From positions 186,001 through 250,000 of the forward strand of contig JAHQIW010000296.1 of NCBI GenBank assembly GCA_019055375.1: a stretch of 64,000 nt of DNA. The letters are read 5' to 3'. Of this stretch, positions 9,734 to 20,955 are shown piece by piece (the stretch's first letter is position 1; each line of letters starts with the position of its first letter). The position numbers and the translations under genes are program-made. Below the pieces are notes generated by a model, which ran no database searches, was not told the DNA's origin, and saw only the letters and a list, made by a program, of their open reading frames with translations. The DNA comes from Parelaphostrongylus tenuis (taxonomy: Eukaryota > Nematoda > Chromadorea > Rhabditida > Metastrongylidae).

Positions 9734-11689
9734 AATAATAATAATAATGTTCTATGCACTAACTGTTTGCTTATAACTGTGTAAGTGCATATATCCAAGG
9801 TACCACGACTCAGTACTGACCATTCTACTGTTCGAATTTATTTATTTCTTTCACATTCGAATCGCGAATAATAGTCATGAATTGTTTATGAAAATGTATT
9901 GATTGAATGAGTCCAAAAAGAAGCGATCGATCGACTCCACATTGTGTCATCGAATTTTACTTGTCACAAGATATTGCACAGTTCTACCATTAACTCTGGC
10001 CTATGCATGATCACTTCACCCTCTTCCTCCACGAAAGAGTCCTCGTTCTTCTTACTTTGTTTTGACATTTTTTCTTCTCCGCGTAACGAGTCGATCGAAA
10101 ATCAAGGCGAGTTCGTCTTAGTGCAACTGCATCACTTCAAAAGATGATTCTAGGTATCAAGCTGCAATTTACAAATCATTATTTCGCGTTTATAGCTCAA
10201 AATATTTGTAAATAAGGTGTATCTTCGTGAAATGTTCGATGTATCCGTAAAAATTCAAATTATGAGCTTAGGGAGGTCACATGTGCATTGTAAACAGTTT
10301 TCGAAAGTCTTTTACTGCCAGTTCTTTACAATCGTTGCAATCTTGAAGGTTATCAAGCCTTACCGAATTGCACAAGTTATGCACATTGACTTTAATGGCC
10401 TCTTGAAATTTTTCTAGAATAACTTATTCTCTGTGAAAGAGTTCATGCATATTTATGTTCTTCGTTGGGCCTTCACTTATTTGGAGACTAATTCTAAATG
10501 GTATCCGTAGATAAATTAACTTTTGAGTCACTCTAAGAAAATGAGGTGAAAAAGCCTTCCAGTTCACAGCTGCGTAGGTATGAAGACTTCTAGAATGTTG
10601 GAAGTCTATGGTAAATAGGGAGATATCGTTTATTGTTTCACTAAATAGAGAAATGTATGAGGTTTTGAGTAATACAATTACAATGAAACAGAAATTTCCG
10701 TTCTCTTTCGATAAATGTTGGACATCTATCATTGGACTTTAGAATAGACTAAGTAGTAATTCAAAAGCCGGACTTTCAAACCTCGGCATCATGATCTATA
10801 CATGTAAATCTACGGACTCAATACTGCTCCTACTACTACAACTTTTATCAACCACATTTTGGATAAGTAAGTTAAATCTTTAAGGTGACTGAGTGTTAGG
10901 TTGGGAAGTATACAAAACACCCTGAAATGTAATTAGTTTTTTACATTAGATACGCCATCGATTTCGTATAACATATGTGGTTTAAGGTAATCATGCGTTA
11001 GATTTGGACAAACTTAACTGATTCTAGATGGACCTGTTTGTCGAGCAGAATAAGAACCAATAAAATTTGTAGCTGTTCTAAAAGAAAACATTTGAATTCG
11101 CTAATCCATCTGAAAGGTGTTCTATAATTGTGGCACCCAACAATGATTTCTTAATTCCTTTTCTTCTTCGAGTCTCGTGTTTCGATCAGTAAAGTGGTTG
11201 ACAAATAAGATCGTTTATCAGCACACTGTGCCGAATGTGTCGTTGATGTCTCTGTTCGGCGGTTGCGTTGAATATCTTGTAATTTTCAATCTGTGTTCAG
11301 CCTTTAATCGAAGAGTTATAAATTTGGATCTCAGTGCTTACTTTTTCAGTTTTTTCAGCATGGTTTTACAAACACTAAGGCATTGAAGTGATGTCATATA
11401 ATGAAGACTACATATGCGTCAGAAGAATAGAATAAAGTTTCTTGTATAACTCTGTCGAGTTTTAATTTCATCAATTAATCTAATTTTTGAAAAATGAGCA
11501 CATGTCGGCTGTTTTGTTCCATGGCTTTTCTTATGTGTTACACGTCGATACTTTGACAGCACGTTTTTCTTAGCTGTGCTACTCGTTACATTTTACGTTT
11601 TTTTCTTTTGAGACGCTAGTAAGTTTAGTTCTATAAATTTTTCAAATAGTTGTGGTCCGTTCAAGAACTTCCCATTGCACTTTTAGTAA
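9734..11689. other. no recognised gene
   Basis: AT-rich DNA with short (AAT)n runs at about 9733-9747. A 102-codon minus-strand frame (10424-10732) has no domain I recognise. I see no splice-bounded exon that I would call. Confidence 0.4.
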
Positions 11690-12150
11690 TTATTTTAATG
11701 CTCTAATCTCTGGCTACTGCGCTAGATGGTCATTTTTCGAAAAGGCCTTTTCATAACGTTGTAACAGATAGAGAACTTTTGTGTTTCACCCACAATTCTT
11801 TCTTCGAATTATGATTAACCATTCGATAGCGAAAGTTGCAGCCATTCCAGCGCTGTGCTTATTTTCTAAAAAGACTATTTCACTGCAGTGAAGCAGTGAA
11901 AAAAATTGAGTTTCACACCCGCGGCGCATTTGCTTGTCGGCAGTTTGTGGTGACTGTGGACCGATAACGTCGATCGCTGGATAACGTTGTCTTAATTCAC
12001 ATGTAAAGTGCGATTTCTGTTATTGAAGTTAACATTTTTCTCTGCTTTGTAAGAAACTCTAGAGAAAACATATTACCCTGACACTGCAAATTTCCTCTAC
12101 ACTTTCATATTCTCTTTGTGCTCTAGCGAAGTATCAGTAAAAGCGCGCAA
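11690..12150. repeat. old dispersed repeat, related to 3560-4060
   Basis: It shares ordered blocks with 3560-4060 (see there): TTTTGTGTTTCAC, CACTGCAGTGAAGCAGTGAA, GTCGATCG and AGTGCGATTTCTGTTATTG. No protein frame is conserved, so this is likely an old non-autonomous element. Confidence 0.6.
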
Positions 12151-14775
12151 TGAGTGTAAAAATAATTTCATTATGAAAAATGCTGCGTTATACAAAGGCG
12201 GTGGAAATTTTTTCATGGGGCGACAACTACTCTAAAATTGATGGCACCGAAACTTTTCGCAAGGGCCCCTTTTCCATGTGATCGTCTTTAATACCGGTGG
12301 TGTACTTTTGATTGTGTTCACATCTTTCAATATTACTCCATATTCCATAGAAATCTGGTCGTCTTGAGCCCCAGACACCTTTCCTTCTGTCGATGTGAGT
12401 CATTGACAAAACCTGTCTTATTTGTGTGCTACATCAGTAATATCTACTTCTTATCGTAGTTTGCACTACTGTACTTTTGACTCGTTTTTCATCGTTTCTC
12501 ACCAAATGCGCTTCTCTATAATTTACCTATATACTCTCCCGGATCAGGAAGATATGGTAGTTTTTGCAACTGTAAACTGCGCAAGCTAATCTGATATTGA
12601 TCGCATTTGGAGTCTTTAGGATGTTTGTGGATGCTGCGAAAAATTCTCGATATCGATAAAAGTTCATTTGATTTGCATTTGGTTACAGTGAAGGATTTGT
12701 CTACTCGAAGTGCATGTGCGTAGTTTTTAGCCTATAATTTGGTAAGCGAGTGATCCGTGGAATTAGAATTCAATCCATGTTTCTTTACAGCTTTGTGCAA
12801 TTCCCATTTTATGTCGCATTTCTGTCTCTGTTGAGCTATTTTACCGTCGCTTCCTCTTCGCTGATATAACGACTACTCTCCGAGTAGTTCATATTTTTAT
12901 ATTGCAGTATGCTTCCTATACTCAGTATGACTGCCATTAACCACATACACATTTACCTTGTAAACCACTTAGTCTTTGACCTCTTTGAAGTTTTGCATGC
13001 TGCTTCGTTCTAACGCTTTTCGCATATACTATAGTGTGAAGGGGAAAATTTTTGGGAAAACTGTTCATTTTGTCCGACTGTTCAAGCAGGGGATGAAGTA
13101 GTTATCAGCTCCATGTACTGTCCCACATTTTTTGTGACACGATCAAATTAGCTCCCTGTGAACTTGTATATCTTTATATCGTTTTATTTAATCATTTGAA
13201 GATCCAATGGTTGAAGAGTTCTCCACTTTTTTTATACGTTACCACTTGTCTTCATGCAGAAGGACAGCTGGACCAAGGGACTCATGCTTGTTCCGAAACA
13301 AGTGGAAGCACTTATATTCCCTCTCCTTCCGTTTTGATATTCTCACAGCTTCTTATCTTGCTTCTTTATCACTGTTGTATGTCTAAACTGCCAAACTCTA
13401 CGTTATTACTGTTGTATGTTGCGCGTATCACTGTCCTGGTAATCACCACTAAGTTAAAGCTATGACGACGTTACATGTTCCAACCTCGTCGTACCGTTGT
13501 TACCAGTGAAAGTTTTGTCACAAGCTGTTAAACAGTTTGCGAAGATTAGTTTCGTGTCGCACAATATACCTCTAGGATGGTAAAGTCCAAAAATAGTGAA
13601 TTCTCTATTTTTTGTACTATAGCTAACTTCCTTTCATATGTCTAATTTACATGATTAGATGGCTTGATTTTTCTGTTGGAAATTATCGTGTGGTTGGCCA
13701 AGGCTTTTTCCGGTCTTATTACGCTGGGTGTTTTAATCTACGCGATGCGAAGTTACGGAGTTGATCGAGATGTTTTCAATGTTTTTTCCTTAATGTTATT
13801 GTTCCTATATACAGTCGTCTTGTTTTTTTTTTCTCAAATAGTTCACATCGTCCTAAAATTTGGAGTGTTCTTGTTCATCATAGAGTTCAGAAAGTTTTAA
13901 GATGAGTTCTCATCAAGAATATTTCAAATATGAGATCTTATTCAAAAAATTTGCTTACCTGCATTTATCTTATCCAATAACTCTCTACCTACTTTCTTCT
14001 CATCTATTAATTCTTTTTCACTGTCGAGGATTTCAACGTTACTATGCGTATGTCTGTGTTTATTTTAATCATTTGTGTGAGCTTTATGGAGCCCTTGGGC
14101 GTGCACATTGTGTCCTATCGCAAAGCAGCGTAGCGACAAATACCCCAGTATCTTCCTCATGAGAAAGATACGTGATTATCTCTTTAAATATGATTAGACA
14201 ACATAATGTACAAATCTCAGCATTTCTGTTAAATTCATTCCTTTGCATCTATCAGTAACGAAGATCTTCCAGTATCTCCTACAGTTCTGTAGGCATCCTC
14301 ACGCCTACAGTACATTCATACTCGAAAATTTATTGAGAGTTATCGTTGAACTGGTATCGCATGGAGTGTGCAATATCACTTTCGACCAACTATTCATTGT
14401 TTTCCAGTTTTAGATCACTTGATTACTTTTTAATAGAGAATAAGAGAATATCAAAACTGAGGTTTTTATATCTTAATAACTTTTGTACAACTTATTGTGA
14501 TTCATTGAATGCTAAGAGCAGTATGATTGCGTAGTGAACGGGCGTTTTTTCTTCGCACATTAGAGTTTATATGCACAAAAAACTTGGAGAGTGCATAGAA
14601 GAACATGTTACGTGAAAAAAAGTTGGAGAAGTGTTCACTTTTTCTCAAAAAGCGAAGAGAAATTCAATAATCAATCAAATTCACGTACTACAATTTCAGT
14701 GACCTTCCCTGAAGGGTTGAGGAAGTAATTGTCTTGGCTGAAAAGAAAAGCGGTTACGTAAGAGTTTTGTTTTAC
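12151..14775. other. no recognised gene
   Basis: Hydrophobic open frames at 13664-13900 and 13902-14162 come from T-rich sequence and show no conserved motif. A possible acceptor at about 13258 (TTCATGCAG) precedes a short open stretch, but no matching exons were found. Confidence 0.35.
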
Positions 14776-15102
14776 TCATAGTGGATAGGGAATGTGGGAA
14801 AATTTACTTATGTGGGTGCCACTGATCACTGCGCAGCAAGAATGATGACTGTGTAAAGATGCGAAGTTAAGTAAGTAGCGACATGAGATCAGCATTTTGA
14901 GCAAAGCGGACGCTACTTGAAGATCAGTTGGAATTACACAGTTGCTTTCATCTTCAGTTTTTCTAAGGACCAGACCATCAGCCGCAAAAGCGAATGACTT
15001 TTGACCCAACTTAATAGGAACGTTTAAGTACGTTGTTTGATGAATGGACGAAATTGGTAATGTGAGTGGAGAGGTTTCGTAAATAGGCCGGTTAGTATAC
15101 AT
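14776..15102 (-). CDS. hypothetical protein, 108 codons
   Basis: An uninterrupted minus-strand frame starts MYTNRPIYETSPLTLPIS and has mixed composition, unlike the hydrophobic T-rich frames around it. I do not recognise it, see no signal peptide or membrane segment, and cannot place additional exons. It could be a chance open frame. It lies about 1.1 kb upstream of the methyltransferase/XPR1 cluster on the other strand. Confidence 0.2.
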   Translation of the reverse strand: MYTNRPIYETSPLTLPISSIHQTTYLNVPIKLGQKSFAFAADGLVLRKTEDESNCVIPTDLQVASALLKMLISCRYLLNFASLHSHHSCCAVISGTHISKFSHIPYPL

Positions 15103-16197
15103 TTAACAATGACAGCAAAACGCAGGAAAGGTTGCCCAGCTTCAGTGCCAGATCGAAAGATTGTAAAGGTTAGACGATCGCTATAGAATGTACAACGTAG
15201 TGTGTCAAAATGTGTTTCTTAGTGTTGATGTCCTTATGTACATTAAGAGCACCATATTCTTGTTTCTGTCTTTTCTGGTTGCTTTTACTGATGTATCTTA
15301 TCAACCGAAAAATTGATTTAAAAAATTTCAGACACTTCTCTCATGAAATAGCATTTTCATCAGTACTACTGGGACGATCAACGTATCGCTATCTGTTGTA
15401 TTTAAGGTGTGTTTGCTTTGACTTTCTTATCTTCTACCTGTTACGTTTACAGTAGCAAACTGGACGAATCGAATTGTACATGGGTATATGTGTACTTTTT
15501 GATTTTTCGTTAGATGGGGGCAATTTTGTAAGGGCGATGTTTGATATGTGTTTCAATTACGGAAACATGCATTTTCCTACGTCATTGTTTCTACACGGGC
15601 CTTTTTGTCACTAGGTTTGGTTCATTTTCAAGTCATTTTAAATAATTGCGCGCCTTCTATACATCGAACGGCTTATCATAAGCCTAGTCACTCATGCTCG
15701 CTCTATTAGCGTTTTTGTTATGAGTAGTATTCATTGTAATCGTGTAAGGCTTATCTACGAGGTGTAAAATCTATGAACATCACAGGTTTTGAAAAATACA
15801 CAGGACCTTTTCGCTCCATAAAAATTTGGGAAAATAATGGCAAACTATCTGAATACGTGAATACCGAAGAGGCATTCTGGTATTTGATGCATAAACTTTG
15901 AAAGTGAGTTTTGAAATGGTGAAAAGCAGCTGATATGGAAGAAATCTTGAAATTTCAAAAAAGGTCACCGAAAAGAATAGTTTGTTCTAGATGTTGTGAA
16001 GTCTAATCACTGCCATTATTAAGAGACAGCGAATAAAAGTTGGTGATGACCAGGCAGCAATCGTTCTAATTTTCGGCATCAAATATGGGATGTGGCTATA
16101 ATTGACTCAAATTGAGTCCAGCAGTTCTTTATCTCGCTAACTAACTCTAGCTTCTTCTTAAGTAAGGTTGCGTGAGTATCTACTTTCAGTGCGCGCA

Positions 16198-19100
16198 ATG
16201 GGCATGAGTAGCGGTTTGATCGTGGCCGGCATTGTTGGCACGACCGCTGTTGGCATCTCATTTGCTGCGATTCCGTTCCTTGCTCCAGCCATGCGTCGCA
16301 TCTGTATACCTTTCGTGCCCGCTACCCCTGTACAACTGAAAAAACGTATCTCGCGCTCTAGCCGAATACACAACGAAGCACGGCCCGCTCATTGATCTGG
16401 GATCCGGAGATGGACGTGTAGTGAGTAGTTATACATCAAATCATACACTTATTCTATTTCAGATGAAGTTTGGCGAACAGCTGGCTAGCCATCTAACACC
16501 CGAATGGCGCAAGCAGTACATCAACTACGAGGCACTCAAGAATCTTCTCTATGACAATATGATGGAAGTACCGTCTGAGGAAGATCGCCGTGAAGAGCAC
16601 ATCGCTCAAATGGACGAGAAATTCTTTAACGAATGTGAAAATGAGCTCACCAAAATTAATCTTTTCTTTTCACAAAAGATAGCAGAAGCCCAAGGGAAAT
16701 ATCATGAGTTACAGTCTGAATTACAGATGTTCAAAGAAGTAATTCAAGTACGTACCGAGCCTACAACATTGAGAAAGAGATTTGGTGGCCGCGATAAATT
16801 GCATAAAGAGACCACTAAAACTAGTCAACAACTAAAGCTAGCGTTCTCGGAGTTCTATCTTGGGCTTGTTTTGGTCCAGAATTACCAACAATTAAATGCA
16901 ACAGGATTTCGGAAGGTTCTCAAAAAGCATGACAAGCTGACCGGCAATGAGCGTGGATTGGATTGGCGAATAAACAAAGTTGAAAAGAGTTCTTTCTTTC
17001 TCAACCGTGAAATCGAAACATTGATTACCAATGTTGAGACATCAGTCATCAATGAACTTGAAGGTGGAAATCGTCAAGCGGGAATGAAGCGCCTCAAAGT
17101 CCCTCCACTTTCGGAAAAGCAAAAGCCCATCACTACCTTCTCCCTCGGTCTTTTTATGGGTGCCAGCATCATCCTAATTTTATCAATTCTTTTGTCCTGG
17201 TGGGGGGCAGCCACACGACCTAACGAACCACAGTGGGTTGCGGTTCGATTGTTCCGTGGACCGCTTCTGTTATTCCTCTCAATTTTTATGTGTGGAGTGA
17301 ACATGGCTGGATGGGCAGGTGCTGGTGTAAATCATGTGTTAATCTTCGAAGTCGATCCTCGTCATCATCTTTCCTACCAGACACTAATGCAGATAGCGGC
17401 GTTCATGATCATGCTGTGGGCATGTGCCGTTCTCGCATATCTTTACGCTCATCTTATTCATATACCCGCTTATGCCCCACCCTTGGTGCTAATGATAGTA
17501 TGTGCAGTGATTATGTTCAATCCTCTCTCAAAGCCAGATAATCTATTTCACAAGAAATCACGATGGTGGCTAATTCAGCATTGTTACAAGTGCTTCACGG
17601 CTCCACTTCATTTTGTCACTTTCCCGGATTTCTGGCTGGGTGACCAAATGAATTCCCTTACTACAACCTTCCTCGACTTCCAATATTTCTTGTGCTTTTA
17701 CTCAACGGAGGTCGACTACTCGTTGGACAATTTCCTCGCCGTTCGTGTAATGAACGCCACCTCTGGTGCGGTGCCATGGGGGTATGTTGACATTGCTACG
17801 GGCAAGGATATGTGTATGTCTGCATCAGGAGTGCGATCGTTTGTGTCGATTATTCCAGCCACAGTTCGATTTATGCAGTGTTTGAGGCGATATCGAGACA
17901 CTAAGCGTGTTCATCCACATCTCGTCAATGCTGGAAAGTATTCTACTACGTATCTAGTAGTCGCCTGTGGAGCTCTGAACAAGTGGGCTGAGAAATCTGA
18001 TCCAAACGTAACATCTCCATTTTTTTACATATGGATTGCATCCTACATCCTTTCTTTCACTTATACCTTTTTATGGGATATTTTCATGGACTGGGGCTTG
18101 ATCGACCCTCGAGCACCGAAGGAAGCACCGTTTCTTCGTGAAGAAATGATATACGGGAGCAAATATTATTACTACGCTGCTATAGTCCAAGATTTCGTAT
18201 TACGTCTTTCATGGGTACTTAACGTATCTTTAGGCGAGGCATGGACGCTAGATTCTGATTTTCTTACGACGTTGACAGCGCCGGCTGAGGTGTTTCGTCG
18301 CTTCATTTGGAACTACTTTCGTCTTGAAAATGAACATGTGAACAACTGTGGTCAATTTCGAGCGGTCCGTGACATCTCAGTGAAACCGATTCGCAAGGGA
18401 GATTTAGAATCGCTGTTGTCCAAAATGGACCAGTTCGATGGAGTCACACATAGAGGTCATGATCTTATGGAGAGAGTGAAGAAGCAGAAAAAAGCCCAGA
18501 AATCCACTCGAACACTCTTGCGAAAGGCGCGTTTAAACCGATTTATTGCCCCTGTTGTTCCATCAGCTGCTATAAACCTGGTCGAAACTCAGCAATAGCA
18601 CCATCTAATCCACTAGTTTTGCAATTGATCGAAATTAGCTAAGTAAACTCATGCTTTTGACTTTCCTACTGCACTGGTATCTCAATTGACTTGAATTATT
18701 GAATCGTCCATTCACTTGAGTTTCTAGGTACATCTTGCATTGATCATTCCTCTTCTGCCTATATTCTGATATATTTGTTATTTGTTGTTGCTCAGTATAT
18801 GGTGTTAACACAAGCATGTCGAATACGGCTAGTCTCAAATAGAGTTTTAACTTGTTTGCCATATATTGCTAGTTTTTTCTTGAGAGATTTTTGTTTAGTA
18901 ATTTTTGAGATTTCTTTAAATATACTGCTTTTCAGCAGTGTTATGATATTCTAAATGTACATCTAAGAATGTTCAAGGCCATGGCAGAGCATTCTTAGAC
19001 GTATCTTTGCTTAGTGCTGATTTTTTTGTAAATTGTTGATTGATTACCACTGGTATGAAGAAGTCGATTGATTCCTTTCTAAGTTTGCGAGAATGGTGTT

Positions 19101-20401
19101 CAGCGATATTTACTCATTGTCACAACTGTCCACGATATGAACGATAGTAGGGCCACTAAATCTCATTACTTTTAGTCTGCAGCAACTCTGTAGAATATCA
19201 GTAGTGGGTTTTACGTAAACAAATGTGTTTGTCCTTCTATTCCGCAGAGATATAGAGTTGTGTAGGTTATGCAATGTGCTGCCGAAGGTATCGCTAGTAC
19301 TGGAGTGGAATTGAATGGTATTCTGGTGGCATATTCTAAGTATCGTGCTGCCAGAACTGGACTCAGTAGTAAAGCCAAATTTCACCATATGGATATTTTC
19401 AAAACCGATCTGGAACGATTCAACATCACTGTGATATTCGGTGCCGAGAATTTGGTAAGCTTTTACTGATGCTAGTAATTCTCCCAGCACATACATTGAT
19501 TGTTGCTTAGTCGTTTTTTAGAATCGTTTACGTTTGCGTGATGGTAATTCCTGTAGTTGTCCTAATATTGGAATGTCAGTATTATGATCAACATAAGGCT
19601 GGATTGATAGTCACCACTTTTAGCACTGTGTTTCTTACTTTGGAGCATGTGAATGCTCTGCTTATTCCGAACATCAAGCATTCTTTTCTTTGAGATTAAA
19701 AAGGGTAATCAGCATAAAATTTGTTTCTAGCCCTTTCAGGGGAAATTTGAGCTATGTAAATAGGACTTCTAAGTATAACAAAACTCTATTTTCTAGCAGT
19801 AAAGTTAGTTTGTTGTGAGTTCTCTGCATCAAATTTTTCACCTTTTGGAGTACAATATTTTGCGCCCTATAATCTTCTCGTGTTGCGACTTCTATCAGAA
19901 AAATATTTCCCAGCTCTGGTCCGAAAGCGTCAAAAAATTGATTGAATGTATTTCCAACTCGTACAATGATTAGTGGTAACCTACCGATGTATCTGTTGGT
20001 TCTGTATTTTCCGGATAAGTTCAATATTAATTAACCGACAGAAGATATGTAAGGCATTGTGAGCCGAATGCGGATCGACGACTACGTGTGCGTCGCAAAG
20101 CTTAACCACTGTGCCACACGCACTCTAATCTCTAAGGATGCTTGATAAAAAAAAATGCATGGCGCGTCCCTCAGGAAGTGATTAACACGGAGGGATTTAA
20201 TATTTTTATACTTATTTTCCTTGTTACGTGTCTTACCAACCTCTCATTCAGATGGCTGATTTACTGCCGAAACTGAGCGAAATGAGGTCGGGTACATCGT
20301 TGTTATGTTGTCGATTTCCTCTTCCTGAGTGCGATCATTTCAAACCAATCGCTCAAACTGGCGATGGTATCGATGCTGTCTACGTGTACCAAAGGACTTA
20401 G
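16198..20401 (+). CDS. FAM173/ATPSCKMT-type mitochondrial lysine methyltransferase (three exons, one frameshift)
   Basis: Exons: 16198-16420, 19266-19454, 20252-20401; all introns are GT-AG and phase 0. Exon 1 encodes an N-terminal membrane segment (residues about 5-30), the conserved FVPATPVQL (39-47), and the SAM-binding motif LIDLGSGDGRV (64-74). Exon 2 continues with GVELNGILVAYSKYRAAR and ends VIFGAENL. Exon 3 gives MADLLPKLSEM...CCRFPLPE and GIDAVYVYQRT. This order matches human FAM173A/B, enzymes that methylate the ADP/ATP carrier or the ATP synthase c subunit in mitochondria; which of these this protein does cannot be told here. Predicted length is 186 residues, somewhat shorter than the human protein. 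In exon 1 the six-A run at 16339-16344 has one A too many: with five, the frame runs on into the SAM motif. The start is chosen because an acceptor (TACTTTCAG, ending 16189) lies eight bases before ATG, consistent with spliced-leader addition. A complete XPR1 gene sits in intron 1. Confidence 0.85.
16463..18598 (+). CDS. XPR1-type phosphate exporter (SPX + EXS domains), intronless
   Basis: 711 codons without a break or an intron. The SPX domain (about 1-175) begins with the hallmark MKFGEQLASHLTPEWRKQYI and carries the lysine-rich KVLKKHDK (151-158), which in this family binds inositol pyrophosphates and senses phosphate status. Several membrane segments follow (about 224-247, 264-285, 308-330, 337-353), then the EXS domain (about 435-640) with HPHLVNAGKYSTT (484-496), FLWDIFMDWGL and FRRFIWNYFRLENEHVNNCG (611-630). 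Length and order fit human XPR1 (about 700 residues), which exports phosphate across the plasma membrane. ATG directly follows an acceptor (TTCTATTTCAG, 16452-16462), pointing to trans-splicing. The gene lies wholly inside intron 1 of the methyltransferase on the same strand, starting 42 bases after that exon's donor. The absence of introns is unusual for a strongylid gene of this length and suggests origin by retroposition or wholesale intron loss. Confidence 0.95.
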   Translation: MKFGEQLASHLTPEWRKQYINYEALKNLLYDNMMEVPSEEDRREEHIAQMDEKFFNECENELTKINLFFSQKIAEAQGKYHELQSELQMFKEVIQVRTEPTTLRKRFGGRDKLHKETTKTSQQLKLAFSEFYLGLVLVQNYQQLNATGFRKVLKKHDKLTGNERGLDWRINKVEKSSFFLNREIETLITNVETSVINELEGGNRQAGMKRLKVPPLSEKQKPITTFSLGLFMGASIILILSILLSWWGAATRPNEPQWVAVRLFRGPLLLFLSIFMCGVNMAGWAGAGVNHVLIFEVDPRHHLSYQTLMQIAAFMIMLWACAVLAYLYAHLIHIPAYAPPLVLMIVCAVIMFNPLSKPDNLFHKKSRWWLIQHCYKCFTAPLHFVTFPDFWLGDQMNSLTTTFLDFQYFLCFYSTEVDYSLDNFLAVRVMNATSGAVPWGYVDIATGKDMCMSASGVRSFVSIIPATVRFMQCLRRYRDTKRVHPHLVNAGKYSTTYLVVACGALNKWAEKSDPNVTSPFFYIWIASYILSFTYTFLWDIFMDWGLIDPRAPKEAPFLREEMIYGSKYYYYAAIVQDFVLRLSWVLNVSLGEAWTLDSDFLTTLTAPAEVFRRFIWNYFRLENEHVNNCGQFRAVRDISVKPIRKGDLESLLSKMDQFDGVTHRGHDLMERVKKQKKAQKSTRTLLRKARLNRFIAPVVPSAAINLVETQQ
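18599..19265 (+). other. rest of methyltransferase intron 1, contains XPR1 3' region
   Basis: Between the XPR1 stop and exon 2 of the methyltransferase the sequence is AT-rich. I see no AATAAA close to the XPR1 stop and no poly(A) tract that would mark a retroposed mRNA end. A short inverted pair around 18962-19003 (AAGAATG..GGCATGG / AGAGCATTCTTAGACG) could form a small hairpin. Confidence 0.4.
20060..20200 (-). repeat. SINE family 1 fragment inside methyltransferase intron 2
   Basis: The minus strand carries the A-box-like GTGGCACAGTGGTTAAGCTTTG and a decayed B box, followed by an A run and the SINE tail phrase (plus strand ATGCATGGCGCGTCCCTCAGG). It lies 52 bases or more upstream of the exon 3 acceptor. 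Confidence 0.6.
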
Positions 20402-20955
20402 GTTACTTGACATGTATTTGTTGGGCACATTACTTGTTCATTTGTTGTTAGGCTGTTGAACCATGATTTTTTATATAAATGTTTTATCACAGTTTTATAT
20501 CATCGTCACGAATGGTCCCTGCACCACTGAGTTCGTCTTTCTTTTGTTCGGCTTGTTTAGTAGAACACTGTTCCCTGTTCAGGATGTGTCAATTCCAGTA
20601 ATTAAGAGGTTAGATTCACCAGCTTGCTGTATAAATGAGGTGCCTAACTGTTGTACAACAGTCGCTTTTCTTTTCTCGGAACCGTGCTACATACTACCAA
20701 CCTCGTAAGGGCATCGTCCCTGCTTCTGTTAGGTATGTGGTGCTTTGAATCTTGTTAAGGATCTCTCCAAACCGAGTAAAAAACCTCTTTGTCGACTGAA
20801 AAGATATCGGTGAAAGACCGATGTTGCTGTTGTTATTTTCGACACTTTGAACCTGATGTAAATCATCTATACTGGAATATCTTATCTCTCAATTGTTCTC
20901 CGCTCAATCTGTTGAACGGACAATCCTAGGTCTAGCAATCTTTAGTTTTTTGAAG

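Noticed and set aside
13664..14162. Hydrophobic frames that could be a chemoreceptor
   Set aside because: Composition follows T-richness; no conserved seven-helix motif and no matching exons.
16168..16395. 75-codon frame read as a separate small protein
   Set aside because: Its first part is the methyltransferase N-terminus; the last 25 codons are the result of the frameshift.
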